From positions 62,001 through 126,000 of the forward strand of contig CANLWG010000014.1 of the NCBI GenBank assembly GCA_947494715.1: a stretch of DNA of 64,000 nucleotides, written 5' to 3'. Below are positions 18,830 to 28,169 of this stretch, piece by piece. Under the pieces are notes generated by a model. That model did not search any database. It had not been told where the DNA came from and saw nothing but the letters and a program-made list of their open reading frames with translations. The translations under genes and the position numbers were made by a program. The stretch comes from an uncultured Flavobacteriaceae bacterium. GTDB taxonomy: Bacteria > Bacteroidota > Bacteroidia > Flavobacteriales > Flavobacteriaceae. Numbering within the stretch: position 1 is the stretch's first letter; the number at the start of each line of letters is the position of its first letter.

Positions 18830-20970
18830 TAGGTTATTAAGTTTGGTGTTACCCGCATGATCCACATTTTGTCATCATACGAGTCGTTTAGTTTGGAATA
18901 GTAAGATATTAGGGCGTTGTTCCAGGATTCGTGTCGTTTTAGGTATACGTACCTCCAGTTATTTTCGGGGTTTATAAAATAACTGGCACTTAGCCCATAG
19001 GAATTTAATAGTTTAACAAAGCGATTGGCATTCTTTGGGTTGGCAAACACATTTGCAATGATGTAATAACCACTGCCAATACCTTCTATTTTATGGGTTT
19101 GGGGGGTAACTCCATTGGTGGCAATATTATCCCTTACCACCACATTCTTTTGAAGGACATCCGTGTCGTATTGGGATGATTTTTCCTTGATTTTGTTTAC
19201 GTTTTCCGCATAGGCTTCGTTGGAATAGCGATTGTCCACGTTCATAATCCACATGGCCTGGTCGTATTCTCCGTCCAAATTGCTATTGTAGGCAGAGACA
19301 GCCTCATTCCATGTATCATAACGTTTTAGAAATACATATTTAAGCCCATTGTTTGGGTTGTCTATATAATCGGGTTCAAGGCCTTGTTCGGAAAGCTTGT
19401 CCATGAATTTCTCCATATAAGGGGTGCCCTTGTATACATTGGCAACCACATAGTAGCCATCGGACACGCCTTCCAGATTATTGAATTTTCGGCTTTTTAC
19501 ACTTTCTTTACCTGCTATCGTGGAATTTGGCTTGGTTTGACTTTTCTCTGCCTGACCCGCTGTTTTTGTCTTGTCCTGTCTAGTTGTAGTAGCGGCCAAG
19601 GCATCTTTTGTAGATGGGTCATTTGGTGTCCGCTTCGGCATTAAAGCGGAAGCATTTGTTTGTTCGGTGGTTGGACTGGGCTTTTGAATATTTGTGCTGT
19701 TCGGTATATCTTTAACATCCTCCGTATTGCCGGCAATGCCAGTAGGCCTATCGCGACCTGTCAGAAAGAGTTCCTCCGCTTGTTTTTCCAAATCAGGTCG
19801 TTCTCCTCTGGTCTCATTGCGTACCATGCGCATGACCATTTCAAAACGGCGCTCCAAATCCTTTTGACGGCTGGCCTCCAAAGAGTCTTGACGGAACATT
19901 AATTCCTCAATAATGGCATCATTTTCGGCCAGCTTTCGCTTTAGTTCATCAATTTCATCATTGGTAGCAACATTTTCTATTTGAGGTTCTTCATTCTCTA
20001 CGAGCTCATTTCCACCCTCCTCCAACATAACACGGTCTTCCGTTAGATTTGGGGTAATGGAGTAAGCGAAGGAGATTTCATGGGTAACTCCCAAATTATC
20101 AAAATCCGTGGAAAGTCCTTTTTCCATGGTATACCCCAAGGAAAGCCTACGGTTTAAATTAAAACCAATACCTGCCGAGGCTCCGTAAAAGCTATCATAA
20201 CCTCCTTGCAACCAACCAATTCTTGGCAAGTCTAGGATTAAGCTACCTCCAAAAGTGACGTCTTCTCCACCTACCAATCTTGTGCGCGCCAAAGGCATAA
20301 GTCTTCCGTTCTCAAAGACCCCATCCCCATTTTCAAACTCATGGGTATATTGTAAATGACCGGAATAGGTTTTTTCATTAAAATCTGTTACGGATGTATT
20401 GGTTTTAAGGTTATAATCGAAAAGGTTTTCCGCAAAGGCACCTATATCAAATTGTCCAAAGGAAATATTGAATCCGGGCTGAAACGATAGCAGGCTCTCA
20501 TCTTGGAAACCGTTGAGAAATGGATCATCCTCAACTGTGGATGTCCTATTTCGATTTAGACCACTACTATAGTAGGCCACATTTGCGCCAAAGGTAAAGT
20601 TGCTTTTGTTGCTCAATTTTATACCATAGGCATAATTGGCCAAGACCCCAATATTATCTATGGGCCCCACCCTCTGGGAATATAGGCTTAAACCCAAACC
20701 GGTACGATCGCTGATTCTACCACTATAACTCAAAAAATAGTTTTGCAGGTTATCATCAAATTGTACCGATTGGTTTCTGTGTAATAGATTAATGTATGAT
20801 TTATCCTCCCTAACCGTTGAGAAAGTAGGGTTGATCAAAAATCGATTAAAGCGCAAAAGGTTTTGGGAAGGCACCTCATACGTTAGTACAGGGTTTTCCT
20901 CCTGTGCACTGATTTTTGTTAACGCCAGTACGGCTATTAGAAATAATACAAGTAATCTATTAATTCTCAT
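18829..20970 (-). CDS. PorP/SprF barrel with C-terminal pair of SPOR-like domains
   Basis: A 713-residue outer-membrane protein with three parts. After a signal peptide (MRINRLLVLFLIAVLALTKISAQ), residues about 25-320 form a PorP/SprF-type barrel (FNRFLINPTFSTVRE, then paired strands). A charged coiled-coil and low-complexity periplasmic linker follows (about 330-490, including DEIDELKRKLAENDAIIEEL). Residues about 500-580 and 630-713 are two copies of a SPOR-like module: G.GYY(V/I)(V/I)ANV(Y/F)...GL...YI/FNP.N..(K/R)YV(F/Y)LKR...W..A...Y...L...YD..MWIM.V. SPOR domains bind denuded peptidoglycan, so the barrel is probably tethered to the wall (inference). It starts 6 nt after the upstream gene and overlaps the giant gene by one base, indicating one operon. 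PorP/SprF proteins are usually near 300 residues, so the extension is notable. Confidence 0.85.
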   Translation of the reverse strand: MRINRLLVLFLIAVLALTKISAQEENPVLTYEVPSQNLLRFNRFLINPTFSTVREDKSYINLLHRNQSVQFDDNLQNYFLSYSGRISDRTGLGLSLYSQRVGPIDNIGVLANYAYGIKLSNKSNFTFGANVAYYSSGLNRNRTSTVEDDPFLNGFQDESLLSFQPGFNISFGQFDIGAFAENLFDYNLKTNTSVTDFNEKTYSGHLQYTHEFENGDGVFENGRLMPLARTRLVGGEDVTFGGSLILDLPRIGWLQGGYDSFYGASAGIGFNLNRRLSLGYTMEKGLSTDFDNLGVTHEISFAYSITPNLTEDRVMLEEGGNELVENEEPQIENVATNDEIDELKRKLAENDAIIEELMFRQDSLEASRQKDLERRFEMVMRMVRNETRGERPDLEKQAEELFLTGRDRPTGIAGNTEDVKDIPNSTNIQKPSPTTEQTNASALMPKRTPNDPSTKDALAATTTRQDKTKTAGQAEKSQTKPNSTIAGKESVKSRKFNNLEGVSDGYYVVANVYKGTPYMEKFMDKLSEQGLEPDYIDNPNNGLKYVFLKRYDTWNEAVSAYNSNLDGEYDQAMWIMNVDNRYSNEAYAENVNKIKEKSSQYDTDVLQKNVVVRDNIATNGVTPQTHKIEGIGSGYYIIANVFANPKNANRFVKLLNSYGLSASYFINPENNWRYVYLKRHESWNNALISYYSKLNDSYDDKMWIMRVTPNLIT

Positions 20971-20976
20971 TTGTGG

Positions 20977-23232
20977 TTAACGAATAACGGTTATCGTACC
21001 CTGTTTAAGGGTTTCGTTTGCGTTTTTTATGATATAGTAAAAAACCATGTTTTGTTTTGGGAAACTCATTGAGGATGACGGCCAATTATTCTGATAGCCA
21101 ATCTCGTTTATGAGTTCTATCCCTTTGTCATTGTATATAATAACACTTACATCAGATTGATTTGAATAGGAATTGGGTAGTATCCACTGATCATTAAATC
21201 CATCGGCATTAGGGGTTATTACATTAGGTACTTTGAAAGTATCCAAATACGTAACATTGATTTCCCTTGCTACTTCGCAATTGTCAATATTGGCCATGAG
21301 CATATAGGTACCTTCAGTAGTGAATGTAGCCGAGGCACTGTTGCTTATTTCCGTATTATTGGCATCATACCAACGGTATGTGGTACCGCCACTTGCCGTA
21401 ACCGTTCTTGAGGTTCCTTCGGGGAAAATAACATCACCGGAAGGATCTAGGGTAATTAGGTTAGGGTCCAAAGGCGAAATCACAATCTCATTGGAGGTTA
21501 GCGAACAACCATTTCGATCAAGTACCAAACGGTATGTTCCAGGCTGGTCAATGTCCAATGAAGTATTTGTGGTATTAATTCCACTGCCGTCCCTTTGCCA
21601 TTCAAAGCTTTCTCCGGTAAGGTCGGTAGAAGAGCTCAGGGTAACAGCGTCTGTACTGCTACAATAAACTGTACTGGTACTATTGATAGTTAATGTTTCG
21701 CTGGTCAATAGTTGTACATTTAGTCTGTTAGAGGTAACATTGTACGTGCTAAGAGTGGCCTCCACTTCGTAATCACCATTTTCAGTGGTATTGGTAAGGC
21801 TAATGTTATTTGACGTTTCACCGGATACGGCAACGTTATCCTTTTCCCATTGGTAGGTGAAGTCGGAGGTTAATTGTGAGGTTACATCAATAGTACTGCT
21901 ATCGGCCAAAACGGCATTGATGGTATCTACCTCCAGTACTATACTGGTATCCACACAAGGCGTATGGGCCGTACTGTAGTCAATGGTGATTTCGAATGAA
22001 GCAGGAGAGACTACGGATGTATTTTCAGAGTTTATCGAAGTAGACGCACAAGCTCCACCGGTTTGGGTAACGACCACATAATACGTGCCGGCCTGACTGG
22101 AGTCGTAAGAACTATTTGTGGCGCCACCAATGGGATTGCTGTCCCTGTACCACTGAAAGGTAGGTGTATTGGCATCTGTAGTTACACTTAATGTTTGAGT
22201 CTGACCAGGTAAAATGACCATATTGGCAGGGTTATCCCTTGTGACAGTAAATGCGCCGACATTGGTCATCGTAACTGATGAAGATAATTCCGTACAAATT
22301 CCAGGTCCTGAAACTTCAATTTGATAATCCCCTTCGAAGCCTGGAACCGAAGCATCTACTGTATAGGATGTTGATGTCGCGCCTGGAAGTGCCGCACTAT
22401 CCTTATACCATTGATAGGAATAAGTCCCATCCGCGATAGTAGAGGTCAAGGTCTCCGTTTCCCCACTACATAAAGCCGTTTTTGATGGAGGATTAATAGC
22501 GATACCAGTACTTGTTCCGGTGTTTACATCAATAATATTGGATTCGGTACTGGCAGCTCCAGAGCATTCTGGGCCATAATCAATTAAGGCGAAGTATATA
22601 CCCGTTGTCGAAGTAGTTAAAGAAGGACCTCTTTCACCAATAATGGGCGAGCCGCTACGATACCAAATATACTGATAGGTACTTAGCATGGCAGGTGAAA
22701 TATTGTCTACGGTAAATGTTACCTGGTCCCCACTACATACTTGTAGGGTTCCTGGTGTTGTACCATCGCCGTTAGGGCTAATATGAAGATTTGTAGTAAA
22801 GTCCATATAGTACATGTTATATGGATCCGATGGGGGACTAGTACTTTCCGGATTGGTACTCCTTACCCGTATTCTGTATCCTTGGCCCCGGGTATCCGTT
22901 GGAATGGAGAATTCAAATCCGGGATTTTGAACCGCAGCTTCATCTGCGCTACGGGCCAATTCTACTGGACTATTGAAATCTCCACTGGCATCGGAAAGCT
23001 CCAAGATAAATTCATTACCTGCATTGGGATTTCCGGCCCAACTGACATTCGCAAAAAATTGGTTAAAACCAACGTTCGCACATATAGTGTAACCTTTTGA
23101 GTCACCGGGTAAGTTTGGATTGTCGGCAGGTTCTGGCGCATTAATCGCAATTTGTGCCGAAACTTGCGAAACGCATAGCAAAAGAAATAAAGCCAGTAGG
23201 CTTGACGGATGGGACAAAAATTTAAGTTTCAT
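20977..23232 (-). CDS. Ig-like repeat protein with T9SS type B sorting domain
   Basis: A 751-residue secreted protein and first gene of the surface operon. An N-terminal signal peptide (ending LLLCVSQVSA) is followed by about five Ig/PKD-like domains recognised by the recurring strand pattern Y(Q/R)W(Y/E)(K/R)D...G(T/D)Y.(V/I).. with paired Cys residues, for example SYQWYKDSAALPGATSTSY and TFQWYRDSNPIGG. The last 85 residues are a type B CTD (FKVPNVITPNADGFNDQWIL...VIIYNDKGIELI...FYYIIKNA...GTITVIR), directing T9SS export and surface attachment. It is 6 nt upstream of the PorP/SPOR gene. The start ATG at 23232 leads directly into the signal peptide. Together with the giant protein it probably builds one surface structure (inference). 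Confidence 0.88.
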   Translation of the reverse strand: MKLKFLSHPSSLLALFLLLCVSQVSAQIAINAPEPADNPNLPGDSKGYTICANVGFNQFFANVSWAGNPNAGNEFILELSDASGDFNSPVELARSADEAAVQNPGFEFSIPTDTRGQGYRIRVRSTNPESTSPPSDPYNMYYMDFTTNLHISPNGDGTTPGTLQVCSGDQVTFTVDNISPAMLSTYQYIWYRSGSPIIGERGPSLTTSTTGIYFALIDYGPECSGAASTESNIIDVNTGTSTGIAINPPSKTALCSGETETLTSTIADGTYSYQWYKDSAALPGATSTSYTVDASVPGFEGDYQIEVSGPGICTELSSSVTMTNVGAFTVTRDNPANMVILPGQTQTLSVTTDANTPTFQWYRDSNPIGGATNSSYDSSQAGTYYVVVTQTGGACASTSINSENTSVVSPASFEITIDYSTAHTPCVDTSIVLEVDTINAVLADSSTIDVTSQLTSDFTYQWEKDNVAVSGETSNNISLTNTTENGDYEVEATLSTYNVTSNRLNVQLLTSETLTINSTSTVYCSSTDAVTLSSSTDLTGESFEWQRDGSGINTTNTSLDIDQPGTYRLVLDRNGCSLTSNEIVISPLDPNLITLDPSGDVIFPEGTSRTVTASGGTTYRWYDANNTEISNSASATFTTEGTYMLMANIDNCEVAREINVTYLDTFKVPNVITPNADGFNDQWILPNSYSNQSDVSVIIYNDKGIELINEIGYQNNWPSSSMSFPKQNMVFYYIIKNANETLKQGTITVIR

Positions 23233-23487
23233 AAGTAGTTGTCGTTTTAGGGGACTTCGGAGCTTATCGTCTTATGTGATGCTCGATAAATTCACGGTAT
23301 CCATAGTTATTAAACAATGGTCTTGGCAATGCCCCGTATTTCTGACAATTCCATAGTACTCAACAACAAATATGTTATATAATTGGGTCGTAAGGAATTT
23401 AATGTTGTAGGGTGGATTAAATATGTTGTGAAACTGGATATTCGCAAGGTGATCGCTTTTAGTGCCCCGTACTAAAGGCATTTTTCC
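23233..23487. other. Divergent intergenic region between the T9SS operon and glnS
   Basis: About 255 nt with no convincing coding sequence. It must hold the promoter of the minus-strand surface operon, but I found no TAnnTTTG match for it. Only the glnS-side element at 23488 is clear. Confidence 0.5.
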
Positions 23488-23495
23488 TACTTTTG
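23488..23495 (+). promoter_or_regulatory. -7 promoter element for glnS
   Basis: TACTTTTG matches TAnnTTTG and lies 21 nt before the chosen ATG of glnS at 23517. No good -33 TTG was found. The longer open frame begins at a TTG inside this element, which argues for the ATG as the real start. Confidence 0.5.
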
Positions 23496-23516
23496 TGCTT
23501 CCAAAATGAGCATGGT

Positions 23517-25202
23517 ATGGAAGAGACGACCAAATCCCTTAATTTCATAGAGCATATCATCGAGGAAGACCTTGGCAAGGGCTTTCCCAATGAGGCTTTG
23601 CGCTTTCGGTTTCCGCCAGAACCTAATGGATATCTTCATATAGGACATGCAAGTTCCATTTGCCTTAATTTCGGACTGGGACTTCGCTACAATGCCCCGG
23701 TCAACTTAAGGTTTGATGATACCAACCCAACCAAAGAGGAGCAGGAATATGTGGATGCCATAAAACAGGATGTAGAATGGCTGGGCTATAGTTGGGATAC
23801 CGAACGGTATGCGTCGGATTATTTCCAGCAACTATATGATTGGGCGGTTAAACTAATAAAAGAGGGGAAGGCCTATGTGGATAGTCAATCTTCAGAGGAG
23901 ATGGCGATTCAAAAAGGCACTCCTACGGAACCGGGAACCAATAGCCCATATCGAAATCGATCAATTAAGGAAAATTTGGAGTTGTTCGAGGGAATGAAAC
24001 GCGGGGATTTTGAAGAGGGTACCCATGTGCTTCGTGCAAAAATCGATATGAGCTCCACCAATATGCTGATGCGGGACCCGATAATGTATCGAATACTCCA
24101 TAAAGCGCACCACAGAACAAATACCGATTGGTGTATTTACCCGATGTATGATTGGACACATGGCGAAAGCGATTATGTGGAACAGGTATCACATTCATTG
24201 TGTACCTTGGAATTCTTGCCTCATCGCGAACTTTATGATTGGTTTTTGGATCAAGTGGTAGATTCCAAAAAAATCCGCCCGAAACAACGTGAATTCGCAC
24301 GTAGGAACTTGAGCCATACGGTGGTCAGCAAACGGAAACTGTTGCAATTGGTTGAAAAAGGTGTAGTAGATGGTTGGGACGACCCTAGGATGCCCACGAT
24401 TTCCGGATTGCGTAGGCGTGGTTATACCCCAGAGTCCATTCGCAGCTTTGTGGAAACCATTGGCATAGCAAAAAGGGATAACTTGATAGACGTATCTTTA
24501 TTGGAATTTCACGTAAGAGAGCACTTGAACAAAATTGCACCTAGAGTCATGGCCGTTTTGGATCCCTTAAAAGTGGTGATTACGAACTATTCGGATGATA
24601 ATGAGGAATGGTTGGATGCCGAGAACAATCCTGAGGATGAGTCTGCGGGAAGTAGAAAGGTGCCATTTTCAAAAGTGATTTATATAGAAAAAGCAGATTT
24701 TCGGGAAGAGGCGAACAGAAAATTCTTCAGACTAAAAATTGGGGGTGAAGTACGCCTGAAAAATGCTTATATCATCAAGGCGGAAAGTTGTACCAAAGAT
24801 GCAGACGGGAATATTACAGAAGTTCAATGCACTTATGACCCTAAAAGTAAAAGTGGGAGTGGTACCGAAGAGAGTTTGCGAAAAGTGAAAGGCACGCTTC
24901 ATTGGGTTTCAATAAAACATGCTGTAGAAGCCGAAGTGCGTTTATACGATCGCCTTTTTACTCACGAGAGTCCGGATACTCAAAAGGATAAGGATTTTAT
25001 GGAATTCATCAACCCCGATTCACTTCAAAAGGTTACCGGCTATTTGGAACCAAGCTTAAAAAATGCAACGGTCGGGGATAGGTTTCAATTTCAGCGCTTA
25101 GGGTATTTTAATGTGGACACTGATTCAAACCCGGAAAAATTAGTGTTCAACAGAACGGTTCCTTTACGGGATACTTGGGCAAAAATTGATCAGAACAGGT
25201 AG
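23517..25202 (+). CDS. glnS: Glutamine--tRNA ligase
   Basis: A 561-residue class I aminoacyl-tRNA synthetase that charges tRNA-Gln directly with glutamine using ATP. Visible landmarks are the HIGH-box region FPPEPNGYLHIGHA (residues about 32-45), the KMSKS-type loop VVSKRK near 268, the GlnRS-typical DDTNP segment, and a C-terminal anticodon-binding beta-barrel ending with VDTDSNPEKLVFNRTVPLRD. Length is normal for bacterial GlnRS. I start at ATG 23517 rather than TTG 23493 because the TTG overlaps the likely promoter and the ATG gives a standard N-terminus (MEETTKSLNFIEHII). The genome also carries gltX a short distance downstream; the two enzymes are close relatives. Confidence 0.96.
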   Translation: MEETTKSLNFIEHIIEEDLGKGFPNEALRFRFPPEPNGYLHIGHASSICLNFGLGLRYNAPVNLRFDDTNPTKEEQEYVDAIKQDVEWLGYSWDTERYASDYFQQLYDWAVKLIKEGKAYVDSQSSEEMAIQKGTPTEPGTNSPYRNRSIKENLELFEGMKRGDFEEGTHVLRAKIDMSSTNMLMRDPIMYRILHKAHHRTNTDWCIYPMYDWTHGESDYVEQVSHSLCTLEFLPHRELYDWFLDQVVDSKKIRPKQREFARRNLSHTVVSKRKLLQLVEKGVVDGWDDPRMPTISGLRRRGYTPESIRSFVETIGIAKRDNLIDVSLLEFHVREHLNKIAPRVMAVLDPLKVVITNYSDDNEEWLDAENNPEDESAGSRKVPFSKVIYIEKADFREEANRKFFRLKIGGEVRLKNAYIIKAESCTKDADGNITEVQCTYDPKSKSGSGTEESLRKVKGTLHWVSIKHAVEAEVRLYDRLFTHESPDTQKDKDFMEFINPDSLQKVTGYLEPSLKNATVGDRFQFQRLGYFNVDTDSNPEKLVFNRTVPLRDTWAKIDQNR

Positions 25203-25217
25203 TATAAAGATTTTTTA

Positions 25218-26144
25218 CTAGTCGGACTTCTTGGGATTCGTCTTTTTCATCTGCTCCCCGATCATATTGCTGGCCGTAAACGAAGCCACCATATTATTGA
25301 GCATATCACTACCTGCTTGGGGAGAATTCGGCAATAGAATCAAATTAGTATTGGTCTCCTCACCAATGGATTGCAAAGTGTCATAATGTTGCGTTACTAC
25401 AATCAATGCGGAAGCTTCTTGGGAATTGATTCCCACCTTGTTCAGCACCTCCACGGATTCTTCCAAACCACGTGCAATTTCCCGTCGTTGATCGGCTATA
25501 CCCTGACCCTGTAGGCGTTTGCTCTCTGCCTCTGCCTTTGCTTTTTCTACAATAAGGATACGAGCTGCATCACCTTCAAATTGTGCAGCGATTTTTTCAC
25601 GCTCGGAAGCGTTGATACGGTTCATAGCCTCCTTTACCTGGGCATCCGGATCAATATCGGTTACCAATGTCTTAATGATGTCATAACCGTAATCCAACAT
25701 AGCGTCCTGCAATTCCGATTTTACAGCTATGGCGATGTCGTCTTTTTTTACGAAAACATCGTCCAATTTCATTTTAGGCACTTCAGCTCTTACCACATCA
25801 AACACATAAGACGTAATCTGGTCGTGCGGATATTCCAATTTATAGAAGGCTTCATATACTTTTTCCTTGATGACAACATACTGCACGGAAACTTTAAGTT
25901 TTACGAATACGTCATCCAACGTTTTGGTTTCTACAATAACATCCAGCTGTTGAATCTTAAGTCCCAAACGCGCTGCAATACGGTCAACCAATGGGATTTT
26001 CATTTGTAAGCCGGAATTACGTATACTGTGAAACCGTCCGAAGCGTTCAATGACTACTGCAGATTGCTGCTTTACGATGAAAAAAGAGGAAAAAAGGATG
26101 ATAAGTCCAAAAAAAATAATTGGGATCAAAAGAAAGTTGCCCAT
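25218..26144 (-). CDS. SPFH/Band 7 domain protein (stomatin-like)
   Basis: A 308-residue membrane-anchored protein of the SPFH (stomatin, prohibitin, flotillin, HflK/C) superfamily. A single N-terminal hydrophobic helix (residues 3-24) is followed by the SPFH domain (VKQQSAVVIERFGRFH...KIPLVDRIAARLGLKIQQLDV). A helical, Ala/Glu-rich stretch typical of the oligomerisation region follows (NASEREKIAAQFEGDAARI...KAKAEAESKRLQGQGIAD). Such proteins form ring oligomers in the inner membrane and are linked to membrane organisation or proteolysis. No NfeD partner or FtsH gene is adjacent. It is convergent with glnS, with only 15 nt between the stops and no obvious terminator. Confidence 0.9.
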   Translation of the reverse strand: MGNFLLIPIIFFGLIILFSSFFIVKQQSAVVIERFGRFHSIRNSGLQMKIPLVDRIAARLGLKIQQLDVIVETKTLDDVFVKLKVSVQYVVIKEKVYEAFYKLEYPHDQITSYVFDVVRAEVPKMKLDDVFVKKDDIAIAVKSELQDAMLDYGYDIIKTLVTDIDPDAQVKEAMNRINASEREKIAAQFEGDAARILIVEKAKAEAESKRLQGQGIADQRREIARGLEESVEVLNKVGINSQEASALIVVTQHYDTLQSIGEETNTNLILLPNSPQAGSDMLNNMVASFTASNMIGEQMKKTNPKKSD

Positions 26145-26300
26145 GGCGTTGGATTTTAGTTAACGGATTGAATTTACGAAAAGGCTTTGTATATAAGTAG
26201 GTTTTTCGAGAAGATTGTTACAAACTATAATTTCGGTCTGAAGATTCAAATTCTAGATCGGACTTCTAACGGGAGACGATAAAAACTTGAGGCAGAAAAA

Positions 26301-27806
26301 CTACAAATTTGAAATTGCGTTATGGATTCTTCCAGCACTTTCTTCTTTGCCGATCAATTCCATAATATCGAACAAATGAGGTCCTTTTAAGTCTCCAACA
26401 AGGGCTAGGCGCAAAGGCGCCATCACCTGCCCAAAAGATAGCCCCTCTTCGGTAATCCAAGTCTTTACTGAACTTTCTATGTTTGCAGAAATGAAATCAT
26501 CAATATCCGAAATTATGGATACCAACTGATTCATGATTTTCGGCGTATTGTCCTTCCATTGTTTTTTTGCCGCTTTTTCATTGTATTCGGTAGGGGCTTC
26601 AAAAAAATAACTGCCTAGTTCCCAAAAATCCGAAACAAAGGTCGCCCGTTCCTTGATTAGGGAAACCACTTTCTGAATGAATGAATGTGATTTACTCCAG
26701 TCCCCACCTTTTTTATCTATAATCGTTTGATGGAATAAATCGGCCAATTCTGTATCATTCTTTTTTTGGAGGTATTGCTGATTGTACCACTTGGTCTTTT
26801 CAGGATCAAAACGTGCTCCGGACTTATTTACCCGCTCTAAACTAAAGGCATCCACCAATTCCACTAGAGAAAAAAGCTCCTGTTCCGTACCGGGATTCCA
26901 GCCCAATAGTGCCAAGAAATTAATAACCGCTTCCGGAAAATATCCCGCTTCCTTATAACCAATAGATTCGTTCCAAGACAATGGAAAAACGGGAAAGCCC
27001 ATTTTCTCTCCATCTCTCTTGCTGAGCTTCCCTTTGCCCGTGGGCTTCATGATCAAGGGTAAATGGGCAAATTGCGGAGCCTCCCAATTAAAAGCATTAT
27101 ATAACTGTAAATGTAATGCTAGGGAGGGTAGCCATTCTTCACCCCTGATAACGTGTGAAATTTCCATTAAATGATCATCAACTATGTTGGCCAGGTGATA
27201 GGTGGGCATCCCGTCGCTTTTAAACAAGACCTTATCGTCCAAAATGTTGGTATCTATCTCAATTTCTCCACGAATACTATCGTTCAATATCAGTTTTTCA
27301 TCAGGAGGTGATAAAAACCGAATGACATAATCATTTCCGGAAATTAAACGTTTTTGAACTTCTTCTGGAGTCTGGGATAACGAATTGTTTAGTTTAAGAC
27401 GGTTGTGCCAATTGTAGATGAATGTTTTTCCTTTGGCTTCATGGTCTTTCCGATGAAAATCCAGCTCTTCCAGTGAATCAAAGGCATAATACGCTTTTCC
27501 TTTTGCAACAAGTTCTTCAGCGTACTTTTTATAAATGGATTTCCGCTCACTTTGTCGGTAAGGACCAAAACCTCCATCTTTACCGGGACCTTCATCAAAA
27601 GGGATACCGCACCAGTTTAGGGCCTCTATAATATAGTCTTCGGCTCCTTCCACATATCGATTTCGATCGGTGTCCTCTATCCGAAGAATAAAATCGCCCT
27701 TATGTTTTTTGGCAAACAAATAATTGAATAAGGCGGTACGTACACCGCCAATATGAAGGGGTCCTGTTGGGCTGGGCGCAAAGCGAACTCGGATTTTCTT
27801 TTCCAT
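26301..27806 (-). CDS. gltX: Glutamate--tRNA ligase
   Basis: A 501-residue class I synthetase that attaches glutamate to tRNA-Glu. The HIGH-type motif is in RFAPSPTGPLHIGG (residues 8-20) and the KMSKS motif is KLSKRDGE near residue 260. The protein also has the family's EDTDRNR segment and a helical anticodon-binding C-terminus. The N-terminus MEKKIRVRFAPSPTG leaves no room for a later start. A promoter with both -33 TTG and -7 TACCTTTG ends 4 nt before the ATG, implying a leaderless or nearly leaderless mRNA. Confidence 0.96.
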   Translation of the reverse strand: MEKKIRVRFAPSPTGPLHIGGVRTALFNYLFAKKHKGDFILRIEDTDRNRYVEGAEDYIIEALNWCGIPFDEGPGKDGGFGPYRQSERKSIYKKYAEELVAKGKAYYAFDSLEELDFHRKDHEAKGKTFIYNWHNRLKLNNSLSQTPEEVQKRLISGNDYVIRFLSPPDEKLILNDSIRGEIEIDTNILDDKVLFKSDGMPTYHLANIVDDHLMEISHVIRGEEWLPSLALHLQLYNAFNWEAPQFAHLPLIMKPTGKGKLSKRDGEKMGFPVFPLSWNESIGYKEAGYFPEAVINFLALLGWNPGTEQELFSLVELVDAFSLERVNKSGARFDPEKTKWYNQQYLQKKNDTELADLFHQTIIDKKGGDWSKSHSFIQKVVSLIKERATFVSDFWELGSYFFEAPTEYNEKAAKKQWKDNTPKIMNQLVSIISDIDDFISANIESSVKTWITEEGLSFGQVMAPLRLALVGDLKGPHLFDIMELIGKEESAGRIHNAISNL

Positions 27807-27810
27807 CCGC

Positions 27811-27841
27811 CAAAGGTATAAAAAGCGGGTTAGTCGCCAAA
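27811..27841 (-). promoter_or_regulatory. Complete Bacteroidota promoter for gltX
   Basis: On the minus strand TTTG (-33; 27838-27841) is followed after exactly 19 nt by TACCTTTG (-7; 27811-27818). The ATG of gltX begins at 27806, only 4 nt beyond the -7 box, so transcription should begin at or next to the start codon. Confidence 0.7.
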
Positions 27842-28169
27842 GGGGTATCCAATCTGGGCGGGAATGTTTGGACTTATGATTTTGGATCAGGGCGACGTTT
27901 ATGTGAATAGTGCCTAAGAGTATATGTCGCTGTTACATTAGTGTTGGGTTTTTGTGCATTTCGGTAGTTTGTTTTATTGAACATACCGGTAGTTATATTC
28001 TTTGTCGTTATTTATTGTTCAATAGCTCTAAAGTGATTGTGGATGATACTTTTAGTAGAGGAGCATGTACCAGGGAATGTAGTTTAAACCGTCGATGTTT
28101 TGCCTTTTAACAAATTTTTGATGACAAAATTTCGGATAACAAGTATCTTGGTATTATATATACACGGTT
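27842..28169. other. Intergenic region between gltX and the DUF4175 gene
   Basis: About 330 nt between divergent genes. A short plus-strand open frame exists here (27910-28110), but it starts at GTG, resembles nothing known and has Cys-rich chance-like composition. I see no RNA gene or strong hairpin. TATTCTTTG at 27996 resembles a -7 box with one extra spacer base. Confidence 0.4.

Noticed and set aside
27910-28110. 66-codon plus-strand frame between gltX and the DUF4175 gene
   Set aside because: GTG start, no -7 box at a sensible distance, Cys/Ser-rich chance-like composition and no recognisable family; the region is better read as intergenic.
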